Source of the DNA: Acidobacteriota bacterium | Lineage (GTDB): Bacteria; Acidobacteriota; Thermoanaerobaculia; Multivoradales; JAGPDF01 | Direction: 5' to 3' | Length of the DNA stretch: 64,000 nucleotides | Assembly: GCA_014584695.1 (NCBI GenBank) | Contig: JACTMI010000020.1 | Coordinates: forward strand, 1-64,000 | Notes under the pieces: generated by a model | Databases searched by the model: none | Seen by the model: only the letters and a program-made list of their open reading frames with translations | What the model was told of the DNA's origin: nothing | Part shown: positions 6,637 through 15,612 of the stretch, piece by piece | How the letters are laid out: each line of letters begins with the position of its first letter | Position numbering within the stretch: position 1 is the stretch's first letter | Made by a program: the position numbers and the translations under genes

Positions 6637-9450
6637 ATGCCGAACCAGGGGGACGTGATTCGCGGCGAGAGCCCGGCGATGAGCCGGGGGCAGCGCCGGC
6701 TGTTCCGCCTGCTGGCGGCGGCGGGGGCGGTGTTGGTGGCCAACTCGATCTATCTGGCGGCCGTCCACGGGTTGGAGCGGGCGACCGGACGACTGCTCGA
6801 GAACGCCGTCTCGCTCGGCATGCTGCTGCTCCACGTCGTGCTGGGGCTGGCGGTGGTCGTGCCGGCGGCGCTGTTCGCGCTCCGGCACGGCCTGCGCGCG
6901 CGGGCGGTCGGCAACCGGCGCGCGATCCGTCTCGGTGTCGCGCTCGCGGCGACGCTCGCCGCCGTCACCGTCACCGGCTTCGCGTTGCTGCGCGTCGAGG
7001 GCTGGTTCGACCTCGCCGATCCGCGCTGGCGCTACGCCGTCTGGCTCGGCCACGTCCTGCTGCCGCTGCTGGCGGTCTACTTCTATGTCGCCCACCGCCG
7101 GCGCGGTCGCGGGCTCGAGCCGCGCGTCGTGCGTGGCTGGCTGGGCGCGGCGGCGGGGTTGACGCTCGCCGTCGCGCTGGCGCACGTCGCCGCCTCGTCC
7201 GAACCGCTGCGGGCGCCGGAGGCCGAGCAGCGGCGGGCGTACTTCCCCTCGCTCGTGCGGACCGCCGACGGCGGCTATTTCGAAGCCGGCGAGTTGATGA
7301 TCGAAAGCTATTGCCAACAGTGTCACGCGCAGGCCCACGAGGCGTGGTCCGAGAGCGTGCACCGGTTCAGCTCGTTCAACAACCCGGCCTACAAATTCTC
7401 CGTGCTCGAGACACGCCGCGTGGCCCTGGCGCGCGACGGCAAGATCGACGCCTCGCGCTGGTGCGCGGGCTGCCACGATCCAGCGCCACTGCTCACCGGG
7501 CGATTCGACGACCCGGATTTCGACGTCGACGGCGATTCGACGGCGCTGGCGGGGATCGGGTGTCTCACCTGCCACGCCATCACCGAGATCGGCTCGACCC
7601 GCGGCAACGCCGATTTCCTGCTCGAGCTGCCGCGGCACTATCCGTACGCATTCTCGGACAGCGAGCTGCTGCGCTGGGCGAGCCGTCAGCTCATCCGCGC
7701 GCGGCCGGAGCTGCACCGCGCGACGTTCCTGAAGCCATTGCACCGGACCTCCGAGCTCTGCTCGACCTGCCACAAGGTGCACCTGCCCCCCGAGCTCAAC
7801 CACTACCGCTGGCTGCGCGGCCAGAACCACTACGACTCCTTCCGTCTCTCCGGGGTCTCCGGCCACGCGGCGGCGAGCTTCTACTACCCGGAGAAGGCGG
7901 TCTCGAACTGCGCCGAGTGCCACATGCCGCTCGAGCCTTCGCAGGAGTTCGGCGCGCGCGATTTCGACGGCGCCGGCCGGCGCGCTCTCCACGATCACCG
8001 CTTCGCGACCGCCAACACGGGCATCGCCGCCCTGGTCGAGATGGGCGAGGACGCGGTCGAGCGGCGGCGCAAGTTCCTCGAGGGATCGCTGCGCGTCGAC
8101 CTGTTCGGCTTGCGCGAGCGAGCGGACCTCGCCGGCCCGCTGCTGGCGCCGCTGCGGCCCGGGCTGCCGGCGCTCGCCCCCGGAGGCAGCTACCTGGTCG
8201 AGGTCGTCGTCCGCACGCTCCGGCTCGGCCACGAGTTCACGCAGGGGACCGCCGATTCGAACGAAGTCTGGCTCGAGGTCGAGGCCCTGGCGGGCGAGCG
8301 CCGGCTCGGCATCTCCGGCGCGCTGGCGGAGGACGGCGAGGTCGACCCCTGGGCGCATTTCGTCAACGCCTGGGTGATCGATCGCGAGGGGCGGCGGATC
8401 GACCGCCGGAATCCGCAAGACATCTACGCCACGGTCTACAACCACCAGATCCCGCCGGGCGCCGCGGCGGTCGTCCACTACCGGCTCGACCTGCCGGCCG
8501 GACTCGCCGAGCCGGTGACGCTGCGTGCCCGCCTGCGCTACCGGAAGTTCGACACCACCTACCTGCGCCTCTTCGCCGGAGTCGACCGCGACAACGACCT
8601 GCCGATCGTCGACATCGCGCGCGACGAGGTGACCCTGCCGGTGGGCGCCTCGTCGGCCGGCGGCGGCGTGGGAGAGTCGACGGTGCCGGCCTGGGTGCGC
8701 TGGAACGACTACGGCATCGGCCTGCTGCGCGAAGGCGGGCCCCGCGTCGCGGGCTCGCTCGCCGCGGCGGCCGCGGCCTTCGCCCGGGTCGAGGAGCTAG
8801 GCCGCTACGACGGCGCCTTGAACCGCGTGCGGGTCGATCTCGCGCAGGGCACGGTCGGCGCGGACACCGTGGCGGCGCTCGAGCGGGCGGCCGCCGACCC
8901 GGCGGCGCCGGTCTGGGTGATCGACTGGCTGCGGGCGCAAGTCGAGCTCCATCGCGGTCGCCTCGACGAGGCCATCGCCGCGCTCGAACGGCTGACCGCC
9001 GCGCCGAGCGGCGAGGCGGCGCGCCGGGGCTTCGACTTCCGCGTCGACGAGCGCGTCTACGAGCTGCTCGGACGGGCCCGCATCGAGCGGTCGGCGGCGG
9101 CGGCGGGCGCGGCGCGCCGCGCTGACTTGGTCGCGGCGGCCGCCGCGTTCGAGCGCGTCCTCGAGCTCGACTCGGAGCACGCGGCGGCGCACTACCAGCT
9201 CTCCCGCCTGCGGCGCGAGCTGGCCGATCCGGTGGCCGCCGAGCGGCACGCGGCGGCGTTCGAGCGCTATCGCCAGGACGACCCGGCGCGCGACGAGGCG
9301 GTCGCCCGCGCCCGCCGCTCGAATCCGGTCGCGGATCGCAAGGCGGAGCCCTGGGTGGTCTACGACCTGACCGCGAAGTCGAGCCCGACGCCGGGGGCGA
9401 TCGCGCGTCAGAGCAGCGCGGGACCGGCGCTCGGCTCCCCGCGCCGGTAG
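6637..9450 (+). CDS. membrane five-haem c-type cytochrome with C-terminal TPRs
   Basis: 937 residues, with GGAG about nine bases before ATG 6637. The N-terminal 190 residues hold about five hydrophobic segments. Five CxxCH haem sites follow, at about 226, 276, 309, 375 and 425 (CQQCH, CAGCH, CLTCH, CSTCH, CAECH). A beta-rich middle region and helical TPR-like repeats (from about 690) complete the protein. It probably passes electrons at the membrane or periplasm; donor and acceptor are unknown. The C-terminal 14 codons overlap the convergent TPR gene by 43 bases. The cytochrome-TPR fusion next to TPR and ASPIC/UnbV genes suggests one functional set. Confidence 0.8.
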   Translation: MPNQGDVIRGESPAMSRGQRRLFRLLAAAGAVLVANSIYLAAVHGLERATGRLLENAVSLGMLLLHVVLGLAVVVPAALFALRHGLRARAVGNRRAIRLGVALAATLAAVTVTGFALLRVEGWFDLADPRWRYAVWLGHVLLPLLAVYFYVAHRRRGRGLEPRVVRGWLGAAAGLTLAVALAHVAASSEPLRAPEAEQRRAYFPSLVRTADGGYFEAGELMIESYCQQCHAQAHEAWSESVHRFSSFNNPAYKFSVLETRRVALARDGKIDASRWCAGCHDPAPLLTGRFDDPDFDVDGDSTALAGIGCLTCHAITEIGSTRGNADFLLELPRHYPYAFSDSELLRWASRQLIRARPELHRATFLKPLHRTSELCSTCHKVHLPPELNHYRWLRGQNHYDSFRLSGVSGHAAASFYYPEKAVSNCAECHMPLEPSQEFGARDFDGAGRRALHDHRFATANTGIAALVEMGEDAVERRRKFLEGSLRVDLFGLRERADLAGPLLAPLRPGLPALAPGGSYLVEVVVRTLRLGHEFTQGTADSNEVWLEVEALAGERRLGISGALAEDGEVDPWAHFVNAWVIDREGRRIDRRNPQDIYATVYNHQIPPGAAAVVHYRLDLPAGLAEPVTLRARLRYRKFDTTYLRLFAGVDRDNDLPIVDIARDEVTLPVGASSAGGGVGESTVPAWVRWNDYGIGLLREGGPRVAGSLAAAAAAFARVEELGRYDGALNRVRVDLAQGTVGADTVAALERAAADPAAPVWVIDWLRAQVELHRGRLDEAIAALERLTAAPSGEAARRGFDFRVDERVYELLGRARIERSAAAAGAARRADLVAAAAAFERVLELDSEHAAAHYQLSRLRRELADPVAAERHAAAFERYRQDDPARDEAVARARRSNPVADRKAEPWVVYDLTAKSSPTPGAIARQSSAGPALGSPRR

Positions 9451-10985
9451 CGGGCGAGCCCGGCGTCGAGCCGGGCCCGCAGCTCGGCGGCGGCGCCCGG
9501 GCCGGCGAGCTCGATCGCCTCGCTCTGCGCGGCGGCGGCCGCGGCGAAATCACCGTGCGCCGCGAGCGCCATGGCGAGCGTCTCGAGCGTGAAAACGTTG
9601 CGGTGGTCGCGGGCCGCCCGGCGCGACGAAGCGAGCGCGGCGGCCGGATCGCGGGCGGCCGGATCGCGCGCCGCCGCCGCCAGCCGGCACCAGGCCGTCT
9701 CGAGACGCCAATCGGAAGCGACTTCGCCGCGCGCCCGCTCCAGCGTCGCCTTGGCCTCGACTTCGCGACCCAGCGCGGCCTCGACCGCCGCCAGTCCGAG
9801 CCATGCTCCGAGATTCTCGGACTGGAGCTCGGTGAGCGCCCGGAAGTGGTGCACGGCCTCGGCGGCGCGCCCCGCACGCAAGAGCACGTTGCCCAGGTTC
9901 TGCAGGACGCCGGCGTGTCCGGGCTCGAGCGCGAGGGCGGCCTCGAAGTGCGGGATCGCCTCGTCGGAGCGGCCAGCCGCCGCGAGCACGGTCGCGAGGT
10001 TGAAGCGAATCTCGGCGTTGCCGGGCTCGAGCCGCGCGGCTTCGAGCAGGTCCCCGATCGCGGCCTCGAGCTGCCCGGCCTGGAACCGGGCGACGCCCAA
10101 GTTCCACCGCGTGCCGACGTCCGCGGGCGCGGCCGCCACGGCGCGCTCGAACGCCGCGATGGCTTCGGGCAGATGCCCCGCCTCGAACAGCCGCTGTCCC
10201 TCGATCGCCGCCAGGCGAGCGCTCGCCAGCTGCTGCTGCACCTCCCAGCGGAGCGGATCGTCGACGGCGGGGACGCCCTGGCCGCGCGCCGCCAGCTCCC
10301 GGTCCGCCGCCTCGATCCGTCCGAGACGGCGCAAGACGAGCGCGTAGGGCGCGCGCAGCTTCGATGCCCGGGGCTGCTGGTTGAGGAGCCGCTCGTAGGC
10401 TTCGGCCGACCGCTCGAAGCGCCCGGCGGCGGCCGCCGCTTCGGCGAGCGCCATCAGCTCGAGGGGACCGTCCGGGGTCAGCGCCACCGCGCGCTCGGCT
10501 GACTTCAAGGCACCGTCCGTCTCGCCCAGCTGCCGCTCGACCGAGGCGAGCGCGGCCAAGGCGCGTGAGTCGGCCGGCGCGAGCTCCGCTGCCGCGGCGA
10601 AGGCCTCGCGCGCGTCTTCCAGTCGGCCCTCCCGCTCGGCCACGAAGCCAGCCAGATAGGGCCAGCGCGCCGACTCGGGGGCCAGGCGCCGTGCCGCCGC
10701 GTAGGCGGCGGCCGCCGAGGCGAAGCTGCCATTGGCGTCGTAGACCATGGCCAGGCGGCCGAAGGCGGCGGCGCGGCCGGCGTCGTCGTTCGCCGCCCGA
10801 AGCTCGAGGTCGGCCTGTTCGCGCGCCCGCCGGAAGTGCTCCACGAGGTCCGGCTCGAGCGCTTCCGCGGCCGGTACGGGAATCTCCGCCAAGGTCGGCG
10901 CCGCGGCGCGACGCGGGGCGCCGCAGGCCGGCAGCGTGAGCAACAGTGCGACCGCCAGCGCGGCCGCTTCAGTTCGCCCGGCCAT
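9408..10985 (-). CDS. TPR-repeat lipoprotein
   Basis: 525 residues from ATG 10985, starting MAGRTEAAALAVALLLTLPAC with a lipobox-like LPAC. Most of the protein is TPRs, for example AVAAAPADVGTRWNLGVARF, GNAEIRFNLATVLAAAGRSD and GHAGVLQNLGNVLLRAGRAAE. It probably acts as a periplasmic or outer-membrane scaffold. The start lies inside the end of the ASPIC/UnbV gene (17-base overlap), so the two form an operon. The frame is open upstream of 10985, but only the internal Met is followed by a signal sequence. Its 3' end overlaps the cytochrome gene. Confidence 0.8.
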   Translation of the reverse strand: MAGRTEAAALAVALLLTLPACGAPRRAAAPTLAEIPVPAAEALEPDLVEHFRRAREQADLELRAANDDAGRAAAFGRLAMVYDANGSFASAAAAYAAARRLAPESARWPYLAGFVAEREGRLEDAREAFAAAAELAPADSRALAALASVERQLGETDGALKSAERAVALTPDGPLELMALAEAAAAAGRFERSAEAYERLLNQQPRASKLRAPYALVLRRLGRIEAADRELAARGQGVPAVDDPLRWEVQQQLASARLAAIEGQRLFEAGHLPEAIAAFERAVAAAPADVGTRWNLGVARFQAGQLEAAIGDLLEAARLEPGNAEIRFNLATVLAAAGRSDEAIPHFEAALALEPGHAGVLQNLGNVLLRAGRAAEAVHHFRALTELQSENLGAWLGLAAVEAALGREVEAKATLERARGEVASDWRLETAWCRLAAAARDPAARDPAAALASSRRAARDHRNVFTLETLAMALAAHGDFAAAAAAQSEAIELAGPGAAAELRARLDAGLARYRRGEPSAGPALL

Positions 10986-12699
10986 CGCCGCGGCGCAGGG
11001 CGTGGTAGCGACCGGTCTCGGGCGGCGCGAAGCGCTCGGTGCGGCCGCCGGGCCAGCGGACCTCCAGACCCTCGACCGCGCCGCAGCCGCCCAGGCCGAA
11101 GAGCAGCCGGGAATCATTGGCGGCGGCGTAGCTGCCGTCGGTGCGCGCCCGGCGCATGCGGCGCTCGCCGGTGCCGCAGAGCAGAGTCGCCTCGGCCCCG
11201 AGCACGTCGGTCCGGCCCGCCTCGTCGAGCAATCGCAGCCCGATCCAGGGCGCGAGCTCCGACGCTCGGGAGAGCAAGAGCCGGGCTGGGCCGCCGTTGT
11301 TGGTGACCACGAGGTCGAGATCGCCGTCGTTGTCGAGGTCGCCCCAGGCCACCGCGCGGCTCACCTCCGCCGGTTCGAGCGCGGGGCCGCCGGCCGCCGA
11401 GACGTCCTCGAAGCGCCCGCCGCCGAGGTTGCGCAGCAGTCGGTTCGGTTGCTTCAACGGTGTCGTCTCTCCCGGCTCGGAGAGCCGCTCGATCGCCCGC
11501 ACGGCGCCGTTGGCCAGATACAGATCGAGCGCCCCGTCGCCGTCGACATCGAGCGGCGCGGTGCCGAAACCGGTGTCGCCGAAAGTGGCGCGCAGCAGCC
11601 CGGCGCCGGAGGCCGACTCCCAGAAGGTGCCGGCGCCGTCGTTGACCCAGTAGCCGAGCCCCTCGCCGGGGATGTGGGTGACCACCAGATCGTCGTCGCC
11701 GTCGCCGTCGAAGTCGGCGGCTTCGACGCCCATGTCGCCGGTGCGCAGACCGGTGGAATTGACCGCCACGCCGCGCCCGAGCGCCGCGTTCTCGAACGTG
11801 CCGTCGCCGCGGTTAAGGAAGAGGAAGTTCTCGGTGGCGTCGTTGGCGACGAACAGATCCAGGTCGCCGTCGCGGTCGGCGTCGAAGGCGGTGACGCCGA
11901 GCGCGCGGCCGGGTTCGACGGCGAAGCCCGCCGGAGCCGTCGCCTCCTCGAACGTGCCGTCGCCGCGGTTGCGCCAGAAGCGGTCCGCGATCGCGGGATA
12001 GGTCTTCGGGCTGCAGTAGTCGCGCGCCGAGTCGGCGCGGAAGCAGGTGCGATCCGTGGCGGTCTGATAGGCGACATAGGCCCCGACGTAGAGGTCGAGA
12101 TCGCCGTCGAGGTCGGCGTCGAAGAAGGTCGCCGGCACCGTCCAGCGGTCGTCGCCGAGCCCCGCCCGCAGCGTCGCGTCCTCGAAGCGGCACCCGCCCA
12201 GCCCGCGCAGCAACCGGTCGGGCCCGAAGTTGGTCAGGTAGACATCGACCCGACCGTCGCCATCGTAGTCGCCCGTCGCGACGCCCATGCCGTAGGCCGG
12301 CTGCTCGAGACCGCTGCCGGCCGTGATGTCGACCCAGCGGATCTGCCCGGCCTCGAGGTCGTTGCGGAACAGGCGATCGGTCGGCGAGCCGGGCGGCGGC
12401 GCACCGCTGCCGTCGAGCGGCCCGCCCTGCCGGAGCAGCAGGTCGAGATCGCCGTCGTCGTCGCAATCGAGGAGCGCCGCGCCCGCACCCAGGTTCTCGA
12501 CGAAGTAGAGCCGCCCGGTGGCGCCGTTGACGTGCACGAAGTCGAGGCCGGTCTCGGCGGTCGCCTCCACCAGCCAGGGCGCGGACGGGGAGTCGGGGGA
12601 GCGTGCCGGCGGCTCTGGAGCCGGTGCCTCGCCGCCGCGGCAACCGAGCAACACCAGCAGGAGACCCGCGAGGGTCCATCGAGCGAGACGCGTTGTCAT
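10969..12699 (-). CDS. CRTAC1-like FG-GAP/ASPIC-UnbV lipoprotein
   Basis: 576 residues. A lipoprotein signal (LLLVLLGC) is followed by about seven FG-GAP/VCBS-type repeats with Asp-rich loops (DCDDDGDLDLLL, DYDGDGRVDVYL, DADLDGDLDLYV, DFDGDGDDDLVV, DVDGDGALDLYL, DLDNDGDLDLVV), which form a beta-propeller that probably binds calcium. The C-terminal ASPIC/UnbV domain includes TDGSYAAANDSRLLFGLG and VRWPGGRTERF. The family is secreted or surface-bound, and its biochemical role is not settled. It is the first gene of a two-gene operon with the TPR lipoprotein, divergent from the HD gene across a 224-base gap in which no clear promoter could be picked. Confidence 0.88.
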   Translation of the reverse strand: MTTRLARWTLAGLLLVLLGCRGGEAPAPEPPARSPDSPSAPWLVEATAETGLDFVHVNGATGRLYFVENLGAGAALLDCDDDGDLDLLLRQGGPLDGSGAPPPGSPTDRLFRNDLEAGQIRWVDITAGSGLEQPAYGMGVATGDYDGDGRVDVYLTNFGPDRLLRGLGGCRFEDATLRAGLGDDRWTVPATFFDADLDGDLDLYVGAYVAYQTATDRTCFRADSARDYCSPKTYPAIADRFWRNRGDGTFEEATAPAGFAVEPGRALGVTAFDADRDGDLDLFVANDATENFLFLNRGDGTFENAALGRGVAVNSTGLRTGDMGVEAADFDGDGDDDLVVTHIPGEGLGYWVNDGAGTFWESASGAGLLRATFGDTGFGTAPLDVDGDGALDLYLANGAVRAIERLSEPGETTPLKQPNRLLRNLGGGRFEDVSAAGGPALEPAEVSRAVAWGDLDNDGDLDLVVTNNGGPARLLLSRASELAPWIGLRLLDEAGRTDVLGAEATLLCGTGERRMRRARTDGSYAAANDSRLLFGLGGCGAVEGLEVRWPGGRTERFAPPETGRYHALRRGDGRAN

Positions 12700-12923
12700 G
12701 GTGGGCGCAACGCTACCCCATTCCTCGGAGCTCTGGTGGAGCCCGGCCGCGAGCGTCCAGGTCGGTCACCCGAGCGCTGGACGACGGGACGGGACCGGCA
12801 GGCCGGCCGGCCAGGTCGCGACCGGCGTCGACGGGCGCGCCTCGGTCCATGGGCAGAGCGGACGCTTCCATCTTCGGCGGATCTCGGGCACCTCGCCGCG
12901 CCCCCTTGATACGCTTCGGAGCC

Positions 12924-13529
12924 ATGGCGATGACCCGCGACGAAGCTTGGCGGATCGTTCAGGACCACGTCGGGGCCGCGGGGCTGCGGCGCCACATGGT
13001 GGCGGTCGAGTCGGCGATGCGGCGCTACGCGGCCGAGCTCGGTGGCGATCCCGAGACGTGGGGCCTGGCTGGCCTGCTGCACGACTACGACTGGGAGATC
13101 CACCCGACGCTCGAGGCCCACCCGAAGGAGGGCATCGCGCTCCTGGTCGAGCGCGGCTGTCCGCCGGAGGTGGTGCAGGCGATCCTGGCGCACAACAGCG
13201 AGGGCACCGGCGTCGAACGCGAGACGGTTCTCGACTACGCGCTGCTCGCCTGCGACGAGGTCACCGGCCTCGTCATCGCGGCGGCGCTGGTGCGGCCGAG
13301 CAAGGACGTGCGCGACGTCGAGCTCAAGTCGATCCAGAAGCGGTGGAAGGAGCGGGCCTTCGCGGCCGGCGTCGACCGCGAGCACGTCGAGCAGGTGACC
13401 GCGGACTTCTCCCGCGTCGCCTTCGCCGGCGGGCTCGATCTCTGGCGGCACGTCGGCAACGTGCTCGCGGCCATGCAGGGGGCCGCCGCGGCGCTCGAGC
13501 TCGACGGCAGCCTGGTCCGCCCGGCGTGA
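12924..13529 (+). CDS. HD-domain hydrolase (COG2316-like)
   Basis: 201 residues from ATG 12924 (ATG 12930 is possible). The metal-binding HD signature is spread over RRHM (His about 24), LLHDYDWE (His-Asp about 53-54), HPKEG and AHNSEGTG. This arrangement fits small stand-alone HD phosphohydrolases of the COG2316 type. The substrate is unknown; nucleotide or phosphate esters are typical for the fold. Its stop overlaps the GTG of the alkaline phosphatase-like gene (GTGA), so both are probably translated from one message, pointing to a shared role in phosphoester turnover. Confidence 0.8.
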   Translation: MAMTRDEAWRIVQDHVGAAGLRRHMVAVESAMRRYAAELGGDPETWGLAGLLHDYDWEIHPTLEAHPKEGIALLVERGCPPEVVQAILAHNSEGTGVERETVLDYALLACDEVTGLVIAAALVRPSKDVRDVELKSIQKRWKERAFAAGVDREHVEQVTADFSRVAFAGGLDLWRHVGNVLAAMQGAAAALELDGSLVRPA

Positions 13530-14722
13530 GGCGGCCGCTCGTCCTCGCCGCCGCGGCCCTGGTGGCGCTCGCGGTCGCCTTCGCCTTCCAGCTCGGCGGG
13601 CGCTCGCGCGCCGCCGCCAAGGTGGAGCGGCTGCCGGTGGCGGCGGCCGGTGAGCGCGTCGCGCCGGCACCGCCGGTGATCGCGGACGGCGTCGTGCGCA
13701 ACGTCGTGCTGCTGCTCGGCGACGGCCTCGGCCTGAGCCAGCTCTCGACCGCGCGGATCCACCTGCACGGTCCGACCGGCCGGCTGGCGCTCGAGCGACT
13801 GCCGGTTCTCGGTCTGATGACCGTTCATCCGGCGGGGGGCCTGGTGCCCAAGTCGGACGCCGCGGCGACGGCGCTCGCGAGCGGCTTCGCGACCACCAAC
13901 GGCAGAATCGGCTCGGATCCCGCCGGCCGGCCGCTCGGCTCGTTCGCGAAGGGCTTTCACGAGCTCGGCGGCGCGGTCGGGCTGGTCACCACGAGCCGCG
14001 TCACCGACGCCACGCCGGCGGCCTTCGCCGCGCATGTCGAGCGCCGCGGCGACCAGGCCGCGATCGCCGAGCAGCTGCTCGAGGCCCGCTTCGACCTCCT
14101 GCTCGGCGGCGGGCGCGCCTGGTTCGCGCCGGTAGCGGCCGGTGGGGCTCGCGCGGATGGCCGCGACTTGCGCGCCGAGGCCCGCGCGGCCGGCTATCAG
14201 GTGGTCGAGACGCTCGCCGGCCTCGATGCCGCCGGCCCCGGACCGCTGCTCGGGCTCTTCGCGGCGGATCAGCTGCCGCTCTCCTCCGGCGAGCCGACGC
14301 TCGACCAGATGGCCCGCGTCGCGCTGACGAGGTTGACCGCGACGGGCCGCCCCTTCTTCCTGCTGCTCGAAGAAGAGGGCCTCGATACCGCGGCGCACCA
14401 GCGGGACCTCGAGGCTCTGGCCGCCGCTCTCGCGCGCTTCGACGCGGCGGTCGAAGTGGCGACCGAGTTCGCCGCCGCCGACGGCGCGACGCTGGTGGTG
14501 GTGGTCGGCGATCACGGCACCGGCGCCCTGCGCATCGACGCCCGCTCGACCGAGCGCGAGCTGGTGGCGGTGTGGACCAGCGACGCCCACCTCGCCGATC
14601 CGGTGCCGCTGTTCGCCTACGGACCGGGGAGCACGGCGTTCTCCGGACTTCACGACAACCGCGATGTCGGCCGCGCGCTCGCCCGCGCCCTGGGCGTCGA
14701 GCTCGCCGCCGGCGCTCGCTGA
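13526..14722 (+). CDS. alkaline phosphatase superfamily protein
   Basis: 398 residues from GTG 13526, overlapping the HD stop by four bases; this start puts a signal/anchor sequence (LVLAAAALVALAVAFAFQL) at the N-terminus. Alkaline phosphatase features are VVLLLGDGLGLSQ (metal Asp about 66), KSDAAATALASGFAT (candidate nucleophile Ser110), EEEGLDTAAHQRD and VVVGDHGTGAL. The classical D-S-A context around the nucleophile is replaced by K-S-D, so catalytic competence is not certain. Probably periplasmic. Nineteen bases separate it from peptidase E. Confidence 0.8.
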   Translation: MRRPLVLAAAALVALAVAFAFQLGGRSRAAAKVERLPVAAAGERVAPAPPVIADGVVRNVVLLLGDGLGLSQLSTARIHLHGPTGRLALERLPVLGLMTVHPAGGLVPKSDAAATALASGFATTNGRIGSDPAGRPLGSFAKGFHELGGAVGLVTTSRVTDATPAAFAAHVERRGDQAAIAEQLLEARFDLLLGGGRAWFAPVAAGGARADGRDLRAEARAAGYQVVETLAGLDAAGPGPLLGLFAADQLPLSSGEPTLDQMARVALTRLTATGRPFFLLLEEEGLDTAAHQRDLEALAAALARFDAAVEVATEFAAADGATLVVVVGDHGTGALRIDARSTERELVAVWTSDAHLADPVPLFAYGPGSTAFSGLHDNRDVGRALARALGVELAAGAR

Positions 14723-14740
14723 GTCCTACCGGGAGGTCGG

Positions 14741-15442
14741 ATGCGAAGGCTCCTGCTGCTGTCGAACTCCACCCAGCATGGCCAGGGTTACCTCGACCAC
14801 GCGATCGAGGCGATCACGGGCTTTCTCGCGGGACATCGGCGTTTGCTATTCGTGCCGTTCGCCCTCCACGACCGGGCGGGTTACGCGGAGAAGTTCCGGG
14901 CCCGGATGGCCGCGGCGGGTCTCGAGGTCGACGCGCTCGCAGGGGATGCCGCCGATCCCCGCCGGATCGAGGCCGCCGAAGCGGTTTTCGTCGGCGGCGG
15001 CAACACCTTCCGCCTGCTCGACACGCTCCAACGCCAGCGCCTGTTGCCGCTGCTGCGCGAGCGCGCGCTGGCGGGCATGCCCTACCTCGGCGCCTCCGCC
15101 GGGATCAACCTCGCCGGACCCACCATCCGCACCACGAACGACATGCCGATCGTCGAGCCGGTGTCGTTCGAGGCCCTCGGCCTGGTGCCGTTCCAGATCA
15201 ACCCCCACTATCTCGACCCCGATCCGGCCTCGACCCACATGGGCGAGACGCGCGAGCAGCGCCTGAGCGAGTTCCTGGAGGACAACGATCGCGTCGTCGT
15301 CGGCCTGCGGGAGGGGGGCTGGATCCAGGTCGAAGGCGGCTCCGGCCGGCTCGGCGGTCTGCGCGGCGCCCGCATCTTCCGGCGCGGCGCCTCCCCCGAG
15401 GAGCGCGCCCCGGGCGACGCGCTCGACGACCTGCTGGCTTGA
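14741..15442 (+). CDS. pepE: peptidase E (alpha-aspartyl dipeptidase, family S51)
   Basis: 233 residues, close to the usual family length. The start MRRLLLLSNST and the motifs FVGGGNTFRL, GASAGINLAGPTIRTTNDMPIV and FQINPHY match PepE. The catalytic triad would be Ser119 (GASAG), Asp134 and His156. The family cleaves Asp-Xaa dipeptides in the cytoplasm. ATG 14741 has GGGAGG close upstream. It is the last gene of a three-gene run with the HD hydrolase and phosphatase genes, although no functional link is obvious. Confidence 0.92.
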   Translation: MRRLLLLSNSTQHGQGYLDHAIEAITGFLAGHRRLLFVPFALHDRAGYAEKFRARMAAAGLEVDALAGDAADPRRIEAAEAVFVGGGNTFRLLDTLQRQRLLPLLRERALAGMPYLGASAGINLAGPTIRTTNDMPIVEPVSFEALGLVPFQINPHYLDPDPASTHMGETREQRLSEFLEDNDRVVVGLREGGWIQVEGGSGRLGGLRGARIFRRGASPEERAPGDALDDLLA

Positions 15443-15493
15443 GCACCCCTCCGGGCCAGAGCGCGCCGCCGGAAAGGCGACAGGAAATCCTGT

Positions 15494-15521
15494 AGTATCC
15501 GGACAGTAATGTCCGAATACT
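15494..15521. promoter_or_regulatory. 12-bp imperfect inverted repeat upstream of the third IPTAS gene
   Basis: AGTATCCGGACA and TGTCCGAATACT form a near-perfect inverted repeat (one C-A mismatch) around GTAA. A smaller palindrome, CAGGAAATCCTG, lies just upstream at 15481-15492. The position, 92 bases before the ATG at 15613 and 52 bases after the pepE stop, fits either an operator for the downstream gene or a transcription-ending hairpin for pepE. There is no T tract. Confidence 0.45.
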
Positions 15522-15612
15522 CTGGTCTCGACGCTCGATCCGCGGGACGGTCAACTGGAGTCGCTCACCGCGAAGGCGGCCAACCCAGCAAGCATGAGTC
15601 AGGAGGAGATGG

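Noticed and set aside
4789-8478. Open frame of about 1,230 codons on the minus strand
   Set aside because: It runs opposite a P-domain gene and the cytochrome gene, whose CxxCH sites and domains are unmistakable. The composition is that of a shadow frame.
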